Of a stretch of 64,000 nucleotides of DNA, positions 37,492-50,301 are shown in pieces; position 1 is the stretch's first letter, and each line of letters begins with the position of its first letter. Both the position numbers and the translations under genes were made by a program. This stretch comes from JAEUPI01 sp963814435 (GTDB taxonomy: Bacteria; Pseudomonadota; Gammaproteobacteria; Burkholderiales; Burkholderiaceae_C): positions 356,130 through 420,129 of the forward strand of contig CAWFCV010000006.1 in NCBI GenBank assembly GCA_963814435.1. The letters are read 5' to 3'. The notes under the pieces were generated by a model, which was not told where the DNA came from, made no database searches, and saw nothing but the letters and a program-made list of their open reading frames with translations.

Positions 37492-37573
37492 GCGGCGCTC
37501 GCACCGCGCAGCGCCGCGCTGCCCAAGCCTGTTCGAACAAGGAACCACCCTGCCCGATCCAACCCGACCCACC

Positions 37574-37966
37574 ATGCCTGCTGCGGCGCGTCACCCGATG
37601 TGGGCGCGGGCCTTGTGGTTGAGCGGTGGCGCGACATCGCTGCTGCTGGGCCTGGTCGGTATCTTCGTGCCGTTGCTGCCCACGACGCCGTTCATCCTGC
37701 TCAGCGCATTCTGCTTCTCGCGCGGCTGCGCACGCTGCGAAGCCTGGCTGTTGGCGCATCCGCGCTGGGGCCCGATGGTGCGCGACTGGCGCGAGCAGCG
37801 GGCCCTGCCATTGCGCGCCAAGCAGCTGGCCACGGTGATGATGGCCATCGGCTGCGCGGTGGCGTGGCCGAAGCTGACCGGCGGCTGGCAATGGGCGCCG
37901 ATCGTGTTGTGCGCATCGGTCGCGGCGTGGCTGTGGCACCTGCCGACCCGCCAGCCGCGCGATTGA
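37574..37966 (+). CDS. DUF454 family inner-membrane protein (YbaN-like)
   Basis: 130 residues with three to four hydrophobic helices. LWLSGGATSLLLGLVGIFVP LLPTTPFILLSAFCFSRG is the family hallmark, followed by RCEAWLLAHPRWGPMVRDWR. YbaN proteins are inner-membrane proteins of unknown role. It is the first chromosomal gene beyond the element, so it probably lay directly after tRNA-Arg before integration. Intact, with ATG at 37574. Confidence 0.88.
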   Translation: MPAAARHPMWARALWLSGGATSLLLGLVGIFVPLLPTTPFILLSAFCFSRGCARCEAWLLAHPRWGPMVRDWREQRALPLRAKQLATVMMAIGCAVAWPKLTGGWQWAPIVLCASVAAWLWHLPTRQPRD

Positions 37967-37981
37967 GGCGATCGCATCGAA

Positions 37982-39799
<1,818 letters not shown>

Positions 39800-39824
39800 G
39801 TTCGAATCCGGCTGCGTGCGGTCT

Positions 39825-40130
39825 TCAGGGCTCCAGACCCTCGCGCCGCAACACCCTGCGCAGGCGATCGATCTCGTCCAGCAGCTCGACCATCACCGCC
39901 ACGCTCTGCAGATCGGCGTCGAAATCGCGCTGCAGGCGACGGATTCGCCGCACGCGCGCCAGGTCGGCCTCGCCAAAGCACCACGGTGAGCCGTCGGGAC
40001 GCACGAGGCCTTCCTCGACGAGTTGGTTGACGAAGGCGGCCTCGACGCCGCAGGCGCGGGCGAAGGGCTCCAGTTCCAGCCTGATGTCGCACTCCGCCCA
40101 GTCGATGCGGACCACGCTGTCGCGGCTCAT
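39825..40130 (-). CDS. cbpM: Chaperone modulator CbpM
   Basis: 101 residues with a MerR-like winged helix: FARACGVEAAFVNQLVEEGL, VRPDGSPWCFGEADLARV and a C-terminal helix LQSVAVMVELLDEIDRLRRV. CbpM binds the J-domain of CbpA and inhibits its co-chaperone and DNA-binding activities. The ATG overlaps the cbpA stop by four bases, the standard cbpA-cbpM arrangement. Confidence 0.88.
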   Translation of the reverse strand: MSRDSVVRIDWAECDIRLELEPFARACGVEAAFVNQLVEEGLVRPDGSPWCFGEADLARVRRIRRLQRDFDADLQSVAVMVELLDEIDRLRRVLRREGLEP

Positions 40131-41086
40131 TGTTCACCTCCTTGCGGCGCGCGCGCATCGAATGCCATCTCGCGCGCCATCTGCCGGTACAAGGTCTGTG
40201 CCTTCTCGCTCGAAGCCGGTGGCAGCACCACCTGCAACACTGCGTACAGATCGCCCGGCTCGGCGCCGGGCAGGCCGCGGCCTTTCAGCCGCAGCCTGCG
40301 TCCGGCTTGAGAGCCGGCGGGCACGTTGACCTCCAGCGTGCCCGCCGGCGTGGGCACTTCGACCGTGGCGCCCAGCGCGGCCTCCCACGGAGCGACCGGC
40401 AGCGTGACGTACAGGTCGCGGCCGTCGACGCGGTAGCGTGGGTGCGGCTCGTAGTGCACCTCGAGGTACAGGTCCCCGGGCGGGCCGCCGGCGATGCCCG
40501 GCGCACCCTGCCCGGCGAGCCGTATCTGTTGGCCGGCGCGCACGCCCTTGGGGATCGTGACCTGCAGTTCGCGTTGGCGCAGATGCACCTGGCCATGGGC
40601 ATCGAGTTCGGGGCTCTGCAGCGTGATGTGCCGCGTCGCACCGACGAATGCATCCTCCAGCGTGATCATCACCCTGGCGTGATGGTCCTGCCCTCGCGAC
40701 TCGAAACCCCGCGCGGCGCCGCGCCCTCGTGCGCCGCCGTGCACAGCCGAGCCGAACAGCGTTTCGAAGAACTCGCTGTAGCGGTCGGCGTCGAATCCGT
40801 CACCGGGGCCACCGCTGAATTCGAAGCCGGAGCCCCAGTTGGGCGGCGGCTCGAACCGCTCGCCGCCGCGCCGCCCCTGACCGACCTGGTCGTAGGCTGC
40901 GCGGCGCTGCGGGTCACGCAGGACCTCGTAGGCCTCGTTGATCTCCTGCATGCGGGCCGGCGCATCGGCCGCCTTGCTGAGATCGGGGTGGTGCTTGCGC
41001 GCGAGCCGGCGAAACGCCTTCTTGATGTCGTCGTCGCTGGCCGATCGCTCGACGCCGAGTGCCTTGTAGTAGTCCTTGAATTCCAT
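40127..41086 (-). CDS. cbpA: DnaJ-class co-chaperone CbpA
   Basis: 319 residues. The N-terminal J-domain MEFKDYYKALGVERSASDDD includes the HPD motif in ARKHHPDLSK, which stimulates DnaK ATPase. A Gly/Phe-rich linker (about 80-130) and two beta-barrel substrate domains follow (QVTIPKGVRAGQQIRLAGQG, ending YRQMAREMAFDAR). There is no zinc-finger domain, which separates CbpA from DnaJ. First gene of cbpA-cbpM-ftsH. A nucleoid-binding role is known for E. coli CbpA but cannot be read here. Confidence 0.93.
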   Translation of the reverse strand: MEFKDYYKALGVERSASDDDIKKAFRRLARKHHPDLSKAADAPARMQEINEAYEVLRDPQRRAAYDQVGQGRRGGERFEPPPNWGSGFEFSGGPGDGFDADRYSEFFETLFGSAVHGGARGRGAARGFESRGQDHHARVMITLEDAFVGATRHITLQSPELDAHGQVHLRQRELQVTIPKGVRAGQQIRLAGQGAPGIAGGPPGDLYLEVHYEPHPRYRVDGRDLYVTLPVAPWEAALGATVEVPTPAGTLEVNVPAGSQAGRRLRLKGRGLPGAEPGDLYAVLQVVLPPASSEKAQTLYRQMAREMAFDARAPQGGEQ

Positions 41087-41220
41087 TGCGCGCCCTGTGG
41101 TCCCGGTCGAAGTGCCCGTGCGTCGGTCCCACGCGCCATGGTCGCGCGCGCGCCAGCCGCCGGCATGACACGGGTCAATTTAACCGCAAGGCGCGGCGAG
41201 CCGTCATCGGCAGCCGGGGT

Positions 41221-41649
41221 TCACCGCGCCAGCAGCACCGGTACCTTGGCCTCGTGCAGCACGCGGTGCGCCACCGAGCCGATCAGCAGGCTGCCCACCG
41301 CGCCCATGCCCCGCGTGCCCATCGCGATCTGATCGGCCCCGATCTCACCCGCGACCCGCACGATCTCGGCCGGCGCGTAGCCCTCCGCCCGCTGCACCGA
41401 GGCGACCTTCAGGCCCTGCGCGCCCGCGTAGGCCTGCGCCTCGGCCAGGATGTCGTTCTGCTGCTGCTTCAGCGCCTCGTCGACCTGCGCCATGCTCAGC
41501 GGCGGCAACTCGCCGTAGTACACCGGACCGTTGCGCACGTTGAGCAGGGTGATCTCGAACTGCGCCGCCGATCGGGCCCACGCAGCCACGGCATCGATGG
41601 CGTGCTTTCCGTGTTCGGATCCGTCCACGGCAACCAAGATCTTCATCAT
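41221..41649 (-). CDS. Universal stress protein UspA family
   Basis: An intact single-domain Usp of about 142 residues. MMKILVAVDGSEHGKHAIDA begins the alpha/beta fold and the ATP-binding signature GTRGMGAVGSLLIGSVAHRV lies near residue 110. It is thus an ATP-binding Usp, expected to dimerise. AGGAGG lies 6-7 bases before the first ATG. It stands between cbpA and the homospermidine synthase within the stress cluster, with its own ~215-base upstream gap. Confidence 0.92.
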   Translation of the reverse strand: MMKILVAVDGSEHGKHAIDAVAAWARSAAQFEITLLNVRNGPVYYGELPPLSMAQVDEALKQQQNDILAEAQAYAGAQGLKVASVQRAEGYAPAEIVRVAGEIGADQIAMGTRGMGAVGSLLIGSVAHRVLHEAKVPVLLAR

Positions 41650-41864
41650 CGCGACCTCCTGAGGACCGCCGCGCGGCCGTTGCTTCGCTGCGAACAGGTT
41701 ATTGGGTCGACGCAGCGAGTCGTTGACAGCGCGCAAGCCCGTCGGCATTCCGTGCCGTGCGTACCAACCTCGCATTCGGCTTCGCGATCGCGCGCGCGTC
41801 GGCAGACTGCCCGTCCCGGCGGCCGCCCGGGCGCTCTGGGGTTGGGACACCCGGCGTTGCGCCT

Positions 41865-43279
41865 TCAGGCGACCCGGAAATTGCGGAACTGCCACGGATC
41901 GTCCTGGTCGACGTCTTCATCGAACAGCCAGTTGCGGCCGGCCAGCGGCGTCCAGTCGGAATACACACCCACGAGATCGCCAAGGTACGGCTGGCACAGT
42001 GCGAGGATCTCATCGAATGGCAACTCCTCGGGCTCGACCACGCCACGCTGCGGGTTGCGGATCGCCCACACCACGCCGGCCATCACCGCAGCGGTGACCT
42101 GCAGGCTGGTGGCGCTGTTGTGCGGCACCAGCGAGCGCGCCTGCTCGATCGAAAGATGCGAGCCGTACCAGTACGCGCCGCGCGCGTGCCCCATCAGCAG
42201 CACGCCCAGTTCATCGACGCCGGAGGCGATCTCCTCCTTCAGCACGCGTTTGCGCGGCTGCAGGCGCCAGTTGCGCGCGGCCAGTTCGTGCAGCGACAGC
42301 ACCGCGTCGTCGCAGGGGTGGTAGGCGTAGTGCACGGTCGGCCGGTAGTGAGGGCGCTCCGGATCGCCCAGCGTCAGGTAGTCGGCGATCGAGATCGACT
42401 CGCCATGCGTGATCAGGAAACCATGCATCGGCCCGCAGCGCGGCGTCCAGCTGCGCACGCGTGTGGCGGCGCCAGGGCGCGACAGATAGATCGACGCCCG
42501 TGATCCGGCCGCGTGCCGGTGGCCGTCGGGCGGCAAGCCGCGCTCATGACTGCCCCAGCCCAGTTCGGCCGGCTGGCAGCCCTCGCTGACGAAACCGTCC
42601 ACCGACCAGGTGTTGACGAATTCGTCGACCGCCTTGCGCGTCGGCGCGACCTGCGTATCGCGCTCGGCGATGTGGATCACGCGCACGCCCAGAGCTTGCG
42701 CCAGACGCGCCCAGTCGGCGCGCGATTGCGGCAGCGCCGGCGGTTGCAGCTGCAGGTCCAGGGCCAGATTCAACAGCGCCTGTTTGACGAAGTGCGAGAT
42801 CAGCCCCGGGTTGGCGCCATGGGTCAGCACCGCCGTAGGCGCCGCAGCGCCGCCCCGGCGCAGCCCGAGCGCCTGCTCGCGCAGCGCATAGTTGGTGCGT
42901 TGCGCGGCCGGCAGCGCGGCATCGATGTAGCCGCCCGCCCAGGGCTCGATGCAGGTGTCCAGGTACAGCGCGCCCAGGGTCTGGCACCGCGCGATCAGGG
43001 CCGCACTGCTCACGTCGACCGACAGGTTGAGCAGAAGTCGCCCGGCCGCAGCAGCGGATCGAGCATGGCCCGCAGGTTGGCCGCATTCAGCGGTGCCACG
43101 CGCGCCGCGACGCCGTGGGCCTGTGCGACGTCGAGCCCGGACTCGTCGGCCGTGAGAATCAGCATCTGCGAGGGCTGCAGATCCACGTGGCGCAGCAGCA
43201 GCGGCAGCACGCCCTGGCCAATGCAGCCGAAGCCGACCATCACCAAGCGCCCACCGAAGCCGCATCTGTCGGTGCTCAT
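41865..43279 (-). CDS. hss: Homospermidine synthase (one frameshift)
   Basis: A saccharopine-dehydrogenase-like NAD enzyme of about 471 residues that condenses putrescine and/or spermidine into homospermidine. The Rossmann motif is VMVGFGCIGQGVLPLLLRH near residue 16. Later segments LTHGANPGLISHFVKQALLN, YHPCDDAVLSLHELAARNWR and GAYWYGSHL are characteristic. A frameshift near 43035 separates residues 1-82 from the rest. It is the only clear indel between 23 and 51 kb. The decarboxylase at 3.6-5.9 kb could contribute to substrate supply. Placement in a stress cluster suggests a polyamine role in tolerance. Confidence 0.88.
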
Positions 43280-43449
43280 TTCGGGTCGAAGGTAGCCGAA
43301 GGCGGTGTCTCGCGCAACGGACGCCGGCAACTGCGAACCGCTTGCGCCGTTGCGCATGCTCAACGGTGCTCGCGCCGGTCGGCCTAAAGTCTTTACGAGC
43401 GCATATTGCTGCGCTTCCGGATGGACAAGCAGTTTGAACTGGAGTGATC

Positions 43450-43872
43450 ATGACTCAATTGCGCGTCAGAGACTTTTTCGATATGGATCCGTTCGACGAA
43501 CCGTTTCGCGCCATGCTGCGGCCGTGGCGAATGGAGCCCGATCAGGCACCGACCATCAAGATCGACCTGAGTGAACACGACGCCGACTATGCGGTGAAGG
43601 CCGAGATTCCCGGCGTGCGCAAGGAGGATATCGACGTGCGCATCGACGGCAACCAAGTCACCATCGCCGCCGAAGTCAAGAAGGACAAGGAGGAAAAGAA
43701 GGACGGCCGTGTGCTGCGCTCCGAGCGCCAGTACGGCTACGCCAGCCGCACGTTCACGCTGTCCAGCGCCGTGGACGAAGCCAAAGCCGATGCCAAGTAC
43801 CAGAACGGCGTGCTTGAACTCACGTTGCCCAAGAAGGCCGCGAGCGGCACGAAGCGCCTGGCGATTGGCTGA
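43450..43872 (+). CDS. Small heat shock protein, Hsp20/alpha-crystallin family
   Basis: 140 residues. The alpha-crystallin domain covers about 38-130 (PTIKIDLSEHDADYAVKAEI PGVRKEDIDVRI), with the conserved AKYQNGVLELTLPKK. The short C-terminal tail TKRLAIG replaces the usual I-X-I motif. CTGGAG lies about 7 bases before the ATG at 43450. It is an ATP-independent holdase, divergent from hss and convergent with the second Usp gene. Confidence 0.92.
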   Translation: MTQLRVRDFFDMDPFDEPFRAMLRPWRMEPDQAPTIKIDLSEHDADYAVKAEIPGVRKEDIDVRIDGNQVTIAAEVKKDKEEKKDGRVLRSERQYGYASRTFTLSSAVDEAKADAKYQNGVLELTLPKKAASGTKRLAIG

Positions 43873-43962
43873 AGAGGAGCCCGTCCGCTGCTGGTCGATG
43901 CAGAGGGTCGCCCCCGCTCAGGGGCGGCCGGCTCGAGCGGCAACAGGGATGGGCGTTGGCTT

Positions 43963-44625
43963 TCAGCCGACCAGCAGGAATGGGCGCCGGGCCAGAGCCA
44001 GCACCGCCGGGCCTGCCAGACCGCGCGGCAACACCAGCAGGTCGGCCTGCGCGTGGGCCAGCTCAGACGCGGCGCTCGCCGCATCCCCGGGCAACACCAC
44101 CAGGCTGGCGCCGAGCAGGCGCCCCAGCTCGCCGGCCAGGCGTTGCGCGCGCTCGCCGGCTTGGCTGTTGTCGACGAGCGCCATCACGCGTCGGGCCCTG
44201 CCGAGACGCTGCAATGCGCCCTGCACCGCGATCGGCGACGAGCCGATCAACACCAGGTCGGACTCGGCCTGCAGCGACAGCGCCGCCTGAGCCAACGCGC
44301 CACGCGTCGTGCGCATCGTCCAGCGCACCTGGTGGTGCAACGAAGCCTGCTCGGCCAGCGCTCGCAAGCGCGCCGCCTGCACACGGTAGCCGCGTTCGAC
44401 ATCCTGTGTGTCGAACGGCGCCCATTGCGCACCGGCATGCTGCAGCACGCGGGTGAACGGCAGTGCGGCGGCACGCAGCGCCGGCATGCTCTCGACAAAC
44501 ACGATGGCCAGATCACGATGCGCGACCCGGGCCAGCGCGATCGACCATTCGAGCACCGCGGCTCCCGCGGCTGCATCGTCGAGCACCGCCAGCACGTCAC
44601 CGCGCGCCTTGGCGCCGGTGTTCAC
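43963..44625 (-). CDS. Usp-like protein, degenerate
   Basis: 220 residues with Usp-like alternating strands and helices: DVLAVLDDAAAGAAVLEWSI, ARVAHRDLAIVFVES and LVLIGSSPIAVQGALQRLG. The second half repeats the pattern (RRVMALVDNSQAGERAQRLA, LLVLPRGLAGPAVLALARRP). The ATP-binding GxxG(9)GS signature is not intact, so it is probably a non-ATP-binding Usp-like protein. The start overlaps the stop of the Lon-like gene (ATGA), so it is the last gene of groEL-lon-usp. Confidence 0.7.
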   Translation of the reverse strand: MNTGAKARGDVLAVLDDAAAGAAVLEWSIALARVAHRDLAIVFVESMPALRAAALPFTRVLQHAGAQWAPFDTQDVERGYRVQAARLRALAEQASLHHQVRWTMRTTRGALAQAALSLQAESDLVLIGSSPIAVQGALQRLGRARRVMALVDNSQAGERAQRLAGELGRLLGASLVVLPGDAASAASELAHAQADLLVLPRGLAGPAVLALARRPFLLVG

Positions 44626-47084
44626 GCCGGGCCTCCAGGGGACGTGCCGCGCGCAGCGCGCGGGCTCGGCCGTCGTCGGGGGCCACGCGGCTCACCGCGC
44701 CGCAGCAACGTGTAGTCGAGCAACCGGCGTGCGATGCGACCGTTGGCGGTGTCGTCGCGCGGTTGTGCGGGGTCGCCCGCGGCCAGACCGGTGAGCAGCT
44801 CCAGCGCGGCGTCGACCCCGGTTACCGCATACAACGCGAACCGCTCCTGGCGAACGGCGTCCACCACGTCGTCGCGCAGCATCAACTGACTGACATTCGC
44901 CTCGGGCACGATGACACCCTGCCGGCCATCCAGCCCGCGCGCGACGCACAGGTCGAAGAAGCCCTCGACCTTCTCGTCGACCCCACCGACCGCCTGCACG
45001 TCACCGAACTGGTTGACCGAGCCCGTCACCGCCAGACGCTGCTCGATCGGCAGGTCACCGATCGACGACAGCAAGGCCACCAGCTCGCCCAGCGACGCGC
45101 TGTCGCCCTCGACCATGCCGTAGGTCTGCTCGAACACCAGGCTGGCGACGATCGAATGCGGCCGCAGCCGCGAGTAGCGCGAGGCCAGGAACGACGACAG
45201 GATCAACACGCCCTTCGCATGCACCGGGCCACTCAGGCGCGTTTCGCGTTGCACGTCGATCACCTGGCCGTCACCGAGCCGCGAGGTGGCGGTGATGCGC
45301 GTCGGCGCGCCGAACAGCTCGTCGCCGATGCCGTACACCGTCAGGCCGTTGACCTGGCCGACCCGGGTGCCCGCGGTGTCGATCATCAGCAGTTCGCGCA
45401 ACATCGCGTCGCGATGCCGGTCGTCGACGCGCGACGCGCGCGCACGGCGCGCGGCAATGGCGGCCGAGACATCCACGCCGTCGACCACCGCACGCTGCGC
45501 GCGCCGCGCCAGGTGGTCGGCCTCGAACATCACGTCGAGCAACTGCTGCACGTTGGCGGTCAACCGCGTCGCGTCGCCGGCGCGCCGTGCTCCATGGTCG
45601 AGTGCTCGCGCCAGGGCCGACGCGGTCGGTGGCAGCAGCGACCGGGCGCGCATGCGCGTGGCCAGCGTCTGCGCCAGCTGGCGCTGCAACGCTGGCACGC
45701 GCGGCAGGTCGTCATCGAGATCGGCCTGAACGCGAAACAGGCGGCCGAACTCCGCATCCGCGCGCTGCAGCAGCTCGCACAACATCCGCTCGCCCACCAG
45801 CACGACCTTGAGGTTCAGCGGGATCGGCTCGGGCTCGAGCTGGGTCGTAGACACCAGGCTGTACATCTCGGCCATCGACTCGATGCGGATCTCGCGGCGC
45901 GTCAGTGCGCGTTTCAGTGCCTCCCAGGCGAAGGGCTGGGTCAGCAGCTTCATCGCGTCGATCAGCAGATAGCCGCCATTGGCCCGGTGCAGCAATCCGG
46001 GCTTGATGAGCCTGAAGTCGGTGAGCAGCGTGCCGAAGCGCGCCAGGTGCTCGACCCGCCCGACGAGGTTGGGATGCGACGGCAAATCGGCCTCGACGAT
46101 CGGCGAACCGTCGCTGCCCACCGCGTCGACCAGCAGGTTGACCTCGTAGCGCGACAGGTCAGCGCGCATGTCGAGCGACAGCTCCGCGGCCGGCTCGGCG
46201 CCGCGGGCACGGAAGTCTTCGGCATGCTCGACCACGTCGCCGCGCACGGCTTCGAGATACTGGTGCACACGCGGCAGGTCGGCGTATTGGGCCAGCGTGT
46301 CGCCGATCGCATGCTCAACCGCCACCAGGGTCATCGATCGATTGAGCGCACGCACCTTGTCGGCGTGCTCCTTGCGAAAGCGCATCGAGGCATGCAGCAC
46401 CTTCACCAGTTGCTCCTGCACCTCGACGACCGCGTGTTCCAGGGCCTGCCGCTCCTGCAGCGACAGCGCCTCGAAGGCCTCGTTGGACAGCACCTCGCCG
46501 CCCTTCTGCGGCGCAAAGGTGAAACCCATCGGCGTGCGCAGCATCGCCAGCCCCCGGCGCTGTGCCTCCTGGGCTACGTCTTCGAGCGCCTTCTCGGCAC
46601 GATCCTTGTATTCGGCGTTGATGCGTTCGACCGCGCTGACGTACTCCTCGGATTCGAACATCGCCAGAAGCATGCTGCGCAGCTCGTCGACCAGCCCGAC
46701 CATGTCGGCGCGCAGGCGCGCGCCGCGGCCCGCGGGCAGCTGCAGCGCCAGCGGTTGATGCGGCTCGGCGAAGTTGTTCACGTAGACCCAGTCCGACCGC
46801 GGCACGCCGTCTTGCGCCACATGCGCCGCGATGGCCCGGCGCGCCAGCGTCTTCTTGCCTGAACCCGGAGGTCCGGCAACGAACAGGTGATAGCCGTCGT
46901 GGGGCATGTCGATGGCAAACGCGGCGGCTTCACGGGCGCGGTCCTGGCCCACCAGCCAATCGGAGCCGGCGTCGTCGACGGCACCGGCGGCATCGACGTT
47001 CAGCGATGCCGGGTCGCAGTGCGCCGCCAGATCCGCCGCATCGAGGCGTCGGGCAGGCCGTGCATTCGCGGCAGGGTGCGGCAT
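44622..47084 (-). CDS. Lon-like ATP-dependent protease (AAA_32/LonB-type)
   Basis: 820 residues, intact. An ATPase part with Walker A GPPGSGKKT (71-79) is followed by a long helical insertion (about 120-270) and the second ATPase portion GLLHRANGGYLLIDAMKLLT. The C-terminal Lon protease domain has catalytic Ser in GMVEGDSASLGEL and Lys in GGVDEKVEGFFDLC, an intact Ser-Lys dyad. Unlike housekeeping Lon there is no N-terminal LAN domain, and the architecture matches the AAA_32/Lon_C family. It follows the GroEL gene by 12 bases. Substrates unknown. Confidence 0.9.
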   Translation of the reverse strand: MPHPAANARPARRLDAADLAAHCDPASLNVDAAGAVDDAGSDWLVGQDRAREAAAFAIDMPHDGYHLFVAGPPGSGKKTLARRAIAAHVAQDGVPRSDWVYVNNFAEPHQPLALQLPAGRGARLRADMVGLVDELRSMLLAMFESEEYVSAVERINAEYKDRAEKALEDVAQEAQRRGLAMLRTPMGFTFAPQKGGEVLSNEAFEALSLQERQALEHAVVEVQEQLVKVLHASMRFRKEHADKVRALNRSMTLVAVEHAIGDTLAQYADLPRVHQYLEAVRGDVVEHAEDFRARGAEPAAELSLDMRADLSRYEVNLLVDAVGSDGSPIVEADLPSHPNLVGRVEHLARFGTLLTDFRLIKPGLLHRANGGYLLIDAMKLLTQPFAWEALKRALTRREIRIESMAEMYSLVSTTQLEPEPIPLNLKVVLVGERMLCELLQRADAEFGRLFRVQADLDDDLPRVPALQRQLAQTLATRMRARSLLPPTASALARALDHGARRAGDATRLTANVQQLLDVMFEADHLARRAQRAVVDGVDVSAAIAARRARASRVDDRHRDAMLRELLMIDTAGTRVGQVNGLTVYGIGDELFGAPTRITATSRLGDGQVIDVQRETRLSGPVHAKGVLILSSFLASRYSRLRPHSIVASLVFEQTYGMVEGDSASLGELVALLSSIGDLPIEQRLAVTGSVNQFGDVQAVGGVDEKVEGFFDLCVARGLDGRQGVIVPEANVSQLMLRDDVVDAVRQERFALYAVTGVDAALELLTGLAAGDPAQPRDDTANGRIARRLLDYTLLRRGEPRGPRRRPSPRAARGTSPGGPA

Positions 47085-47096
47085 CGGGTGTCCCGA

Positions 47097-48734
<1,638 letters not shown>

Positions 48735-48743
48735 CGCGTTGCT

Positions 48744-48763
48744 CCAAGGAGAGGCTCCTTTGG
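48744..48763 (-). promoter_or_regulatory. Hairpin overlapping the groEL-paralogue ribosome site
   Basis: On the minus strand CCAAAGGAG can pair with CTCCTTGG across a three-base loop. Its 3' arm runs into TTGGAG, the likely ribosome site. It could hide the site at low temperature; this is inference. Confidence 0.35.
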
Positions 48764-48828
48764 AAGGCTACGGCGGACCCGGCCTCGGGCCATTGACTGA
48801 CGTCATCGCGCGGCGGCGCGTACGGCAA

Positions 48829-48856
48829 AACGAAAAGGCACCTTGACCGGTGCCTT
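48829..48856 (-). terminator. Intrinsic terminator after the tRNA-Val fragment
   Basis: On the minus strand AAGGCACC/GGTGCCTT with a six-base loop is followed by TTCGTTTTG. It lies 15 bases after the CCA end of the tRNA-Val half, where the ancestral tRNA terminator would be. Confidence 0.75.
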
Positions 48857-48870
48857 CGCTGATGTGCAGT

Positions 48871-48919
48871 TGGTGGGCGGTGCAGGGTTCGAACCTGCGA
48901 CCCCTGCCGTGTGAAGGCA
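48871..48919 (-). pseudogene. Detached 3' half of tRNA-Val(CAC)
   Basis: The minus strand carries the anticodon loop TTCACAC with 3' stem GGCAG, variable bases, T-arm GCAGG/CCTGC, acceptor strand ACCGCCC and ACCA. The 5' half (GGGCGGT, D-arm) is missing; unrelated sequence starts beyond 48920. The fragment ends exactly where an integrase gene and foreign DNA begin, so it marks an integration boundary. Confidence 0.85.
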
Positions 48920-49006
48920 AGGAATATGGACTTTCCAGCACATCCTTGGACTCGACCTACCTATGAAAATGGTCCACTGAAGTCCACCAAAGTTCCAGTA
49001 TGATTT

Positions 49007-49025
49007 TAGTACTTTTTTTGTACTA
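49007..49025. promoter_or_regulatory. AT-rich inverted repeat before the second integrase
   Basis: TAGTAC and GTACTA flank seven T residues, 11 bases before the integrase ATG. The AT-rich setting contrasts with the surroundings. It could be a promoter/operator or an integrase binding site. Confidence 0.5.
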
Positions 49026-49036
49026 TTGGCTGGCAC

Positions 49037-50224
49037 ATGACCACTGAGGTCAGGCTCGACAAGGTCGAAGCGAGGAATCGCCTGGCGCCGCGCCGCGGAC
49101 CGTATTGGGTTCGCCTGGAGACCGGAGCCTATGTCGGCTTCCGGAAGATGTCGGCCGGCTCCCCTGGACATTGGCTCGCTCGATGCCGCGATCTACTCAC
49201 CGGCAAGCAGCTGCAGACCGCGCTTGACGACTTTGCCGAAGCACCTCCGCACGAACGGTTTGACCGTGCAAGTCGCGCCGCGCGGGAGTGGTTCACGCAT
49301 CTCAACCGCGGGGGGAACACCGGCGCCCCCGTCACCGTGGAAGGCGCGTGCGCCGCATACGTGAGGCACCTAAGGGGTGCCGGTCGCGCCGCGGCCGCAG
49401 ATGATGCCACCGGACGATTCAAGCGGTGGATCAACGGCACGAAGTTTGGCGCCACCGAGCTGCAGAAGTTGCGGCCAGCGGCCGTGAGTGCATGGCGGGC
49501 ATCGCTGGTCGAAACGCCAGTCAAGCCTCAGGACAAGAGGCAGCCGGGCACCCGCGCGCGTACTGCCAGCACCTTGAACCGCGACATGACAACGCTGCGT
49601 GCTGCGCTGAACCTCGCTGCGTCCAACGGCGATGCCACCAGCGACCACGCATGGAAGGCAAGATTGCGGGCAGTGAAGAACGCCGACGGCAGACGCGACA
49701 TCTACCTCGATCTCGAGCAGCGTCGAGCTCTGATCGCCGCTGCTCCGGACGATGTCGCCTCCCTGCTCCGCGCTTTGTCGCTGGTGCCGCTTCGGCCAGG
49801 TGCGATGGCCGCGCTCACCGTCGCCAGCTTTGACCCGCGGCTTTCGACGCTGACAATCGGCAAGGACAAACAGGGCAAGGATCGCAAGATCACGTTGCCC
49901 AAGACGACGGCAGCGTTCATCGGCCGCTTATGCAAAGGTCGGCTGGCGGCTTCCCCGCTGCTCGCGCGCGCCGACGGCTCGGCCTGGAACAAGGATGCGT
50001 GGAAGGGGCCTGTCAAGGCTGCCGTGCTTGCGGCGAGTCTGCCGGCCAATGCAACCGCATACGCGCTGCGGCACAGCGCGATTACGGACCTGATCGCGCT
50101 GCACCGACTCGACACGCTGACCGTCGCGCAACTCTCCGGCACGAGTTTGGCAATGATCGAACGGCACTACGGCCATCTGCTGCGCGAACATGCGGCCAGG
50201 GCACTGGAGGCACTGAGCTTGTGA
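49037..50224 (+). CDS. Tyrosine integrase next to the tRNA-Val fragment
   Basis: A complete 395-residue phage-type integrase, different from the tRNA-Arg one. It has an N-terminal arm domain (RRGPYWVRLETGAYVGFRKM) and a core-binding domain with STLNRDMTTLRAALNLAASN. The catalytic domain has Arg in LSLVPLRPGAMAALTV, YALRHSAITD (Tyr replaces the usual His of box II, as in related integrases) and nucleophile Tyr in MIERHYGHLLREH. No frameshift. It reads away from the tRNA-Val fragment, implying that the element extends rightwards. Confidence 0.9.
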   Translation: MTTEVRLDKVEARNRLAPRRGPYWVRLETGAYVGFRKMSAGSPGHWLARCRDLLTGKQLQTALDDFAEAPPHERFDRASRAAREWFTHLNRGGNTGAPVTVEGACAAYVRHLRGAGRAAAADDATGRFKRWINGTKFGATELQKLRPAAVSAWRASLVETPVKPQDKRQPGTRARTASTLNRDMTTLRAALNLAASNGDATSDHAWKARLRAVKNADGRRDIYLDLEQRRALIAAAPDDVASLLRALSLVPLRPGAMAALTVASFDPRLSTLTIGKDKQGKDRKITLPKTTAAFIGRLCKGRLAASPLLARADGSAWNKDAWKGPVKAAVLAASLPANATAYALRHSAITDLIALHRLDTLTVAQLSGTSLAMIERHYGHLLREHAARALEALSL

Positions 50225-50301
50225 ATGACTCCGGTTGCCTACCACTGCAAAGTGAACGTCGGCTGTCAGTTCGGCGCCGTCCGGACAGACATTGTCGCCT
50301 T

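Noticed and set aside
44463..46862. 799-codon plus-strand frame
   Set aside because: Antisense shadow of the Lon-like protease, no domain features.
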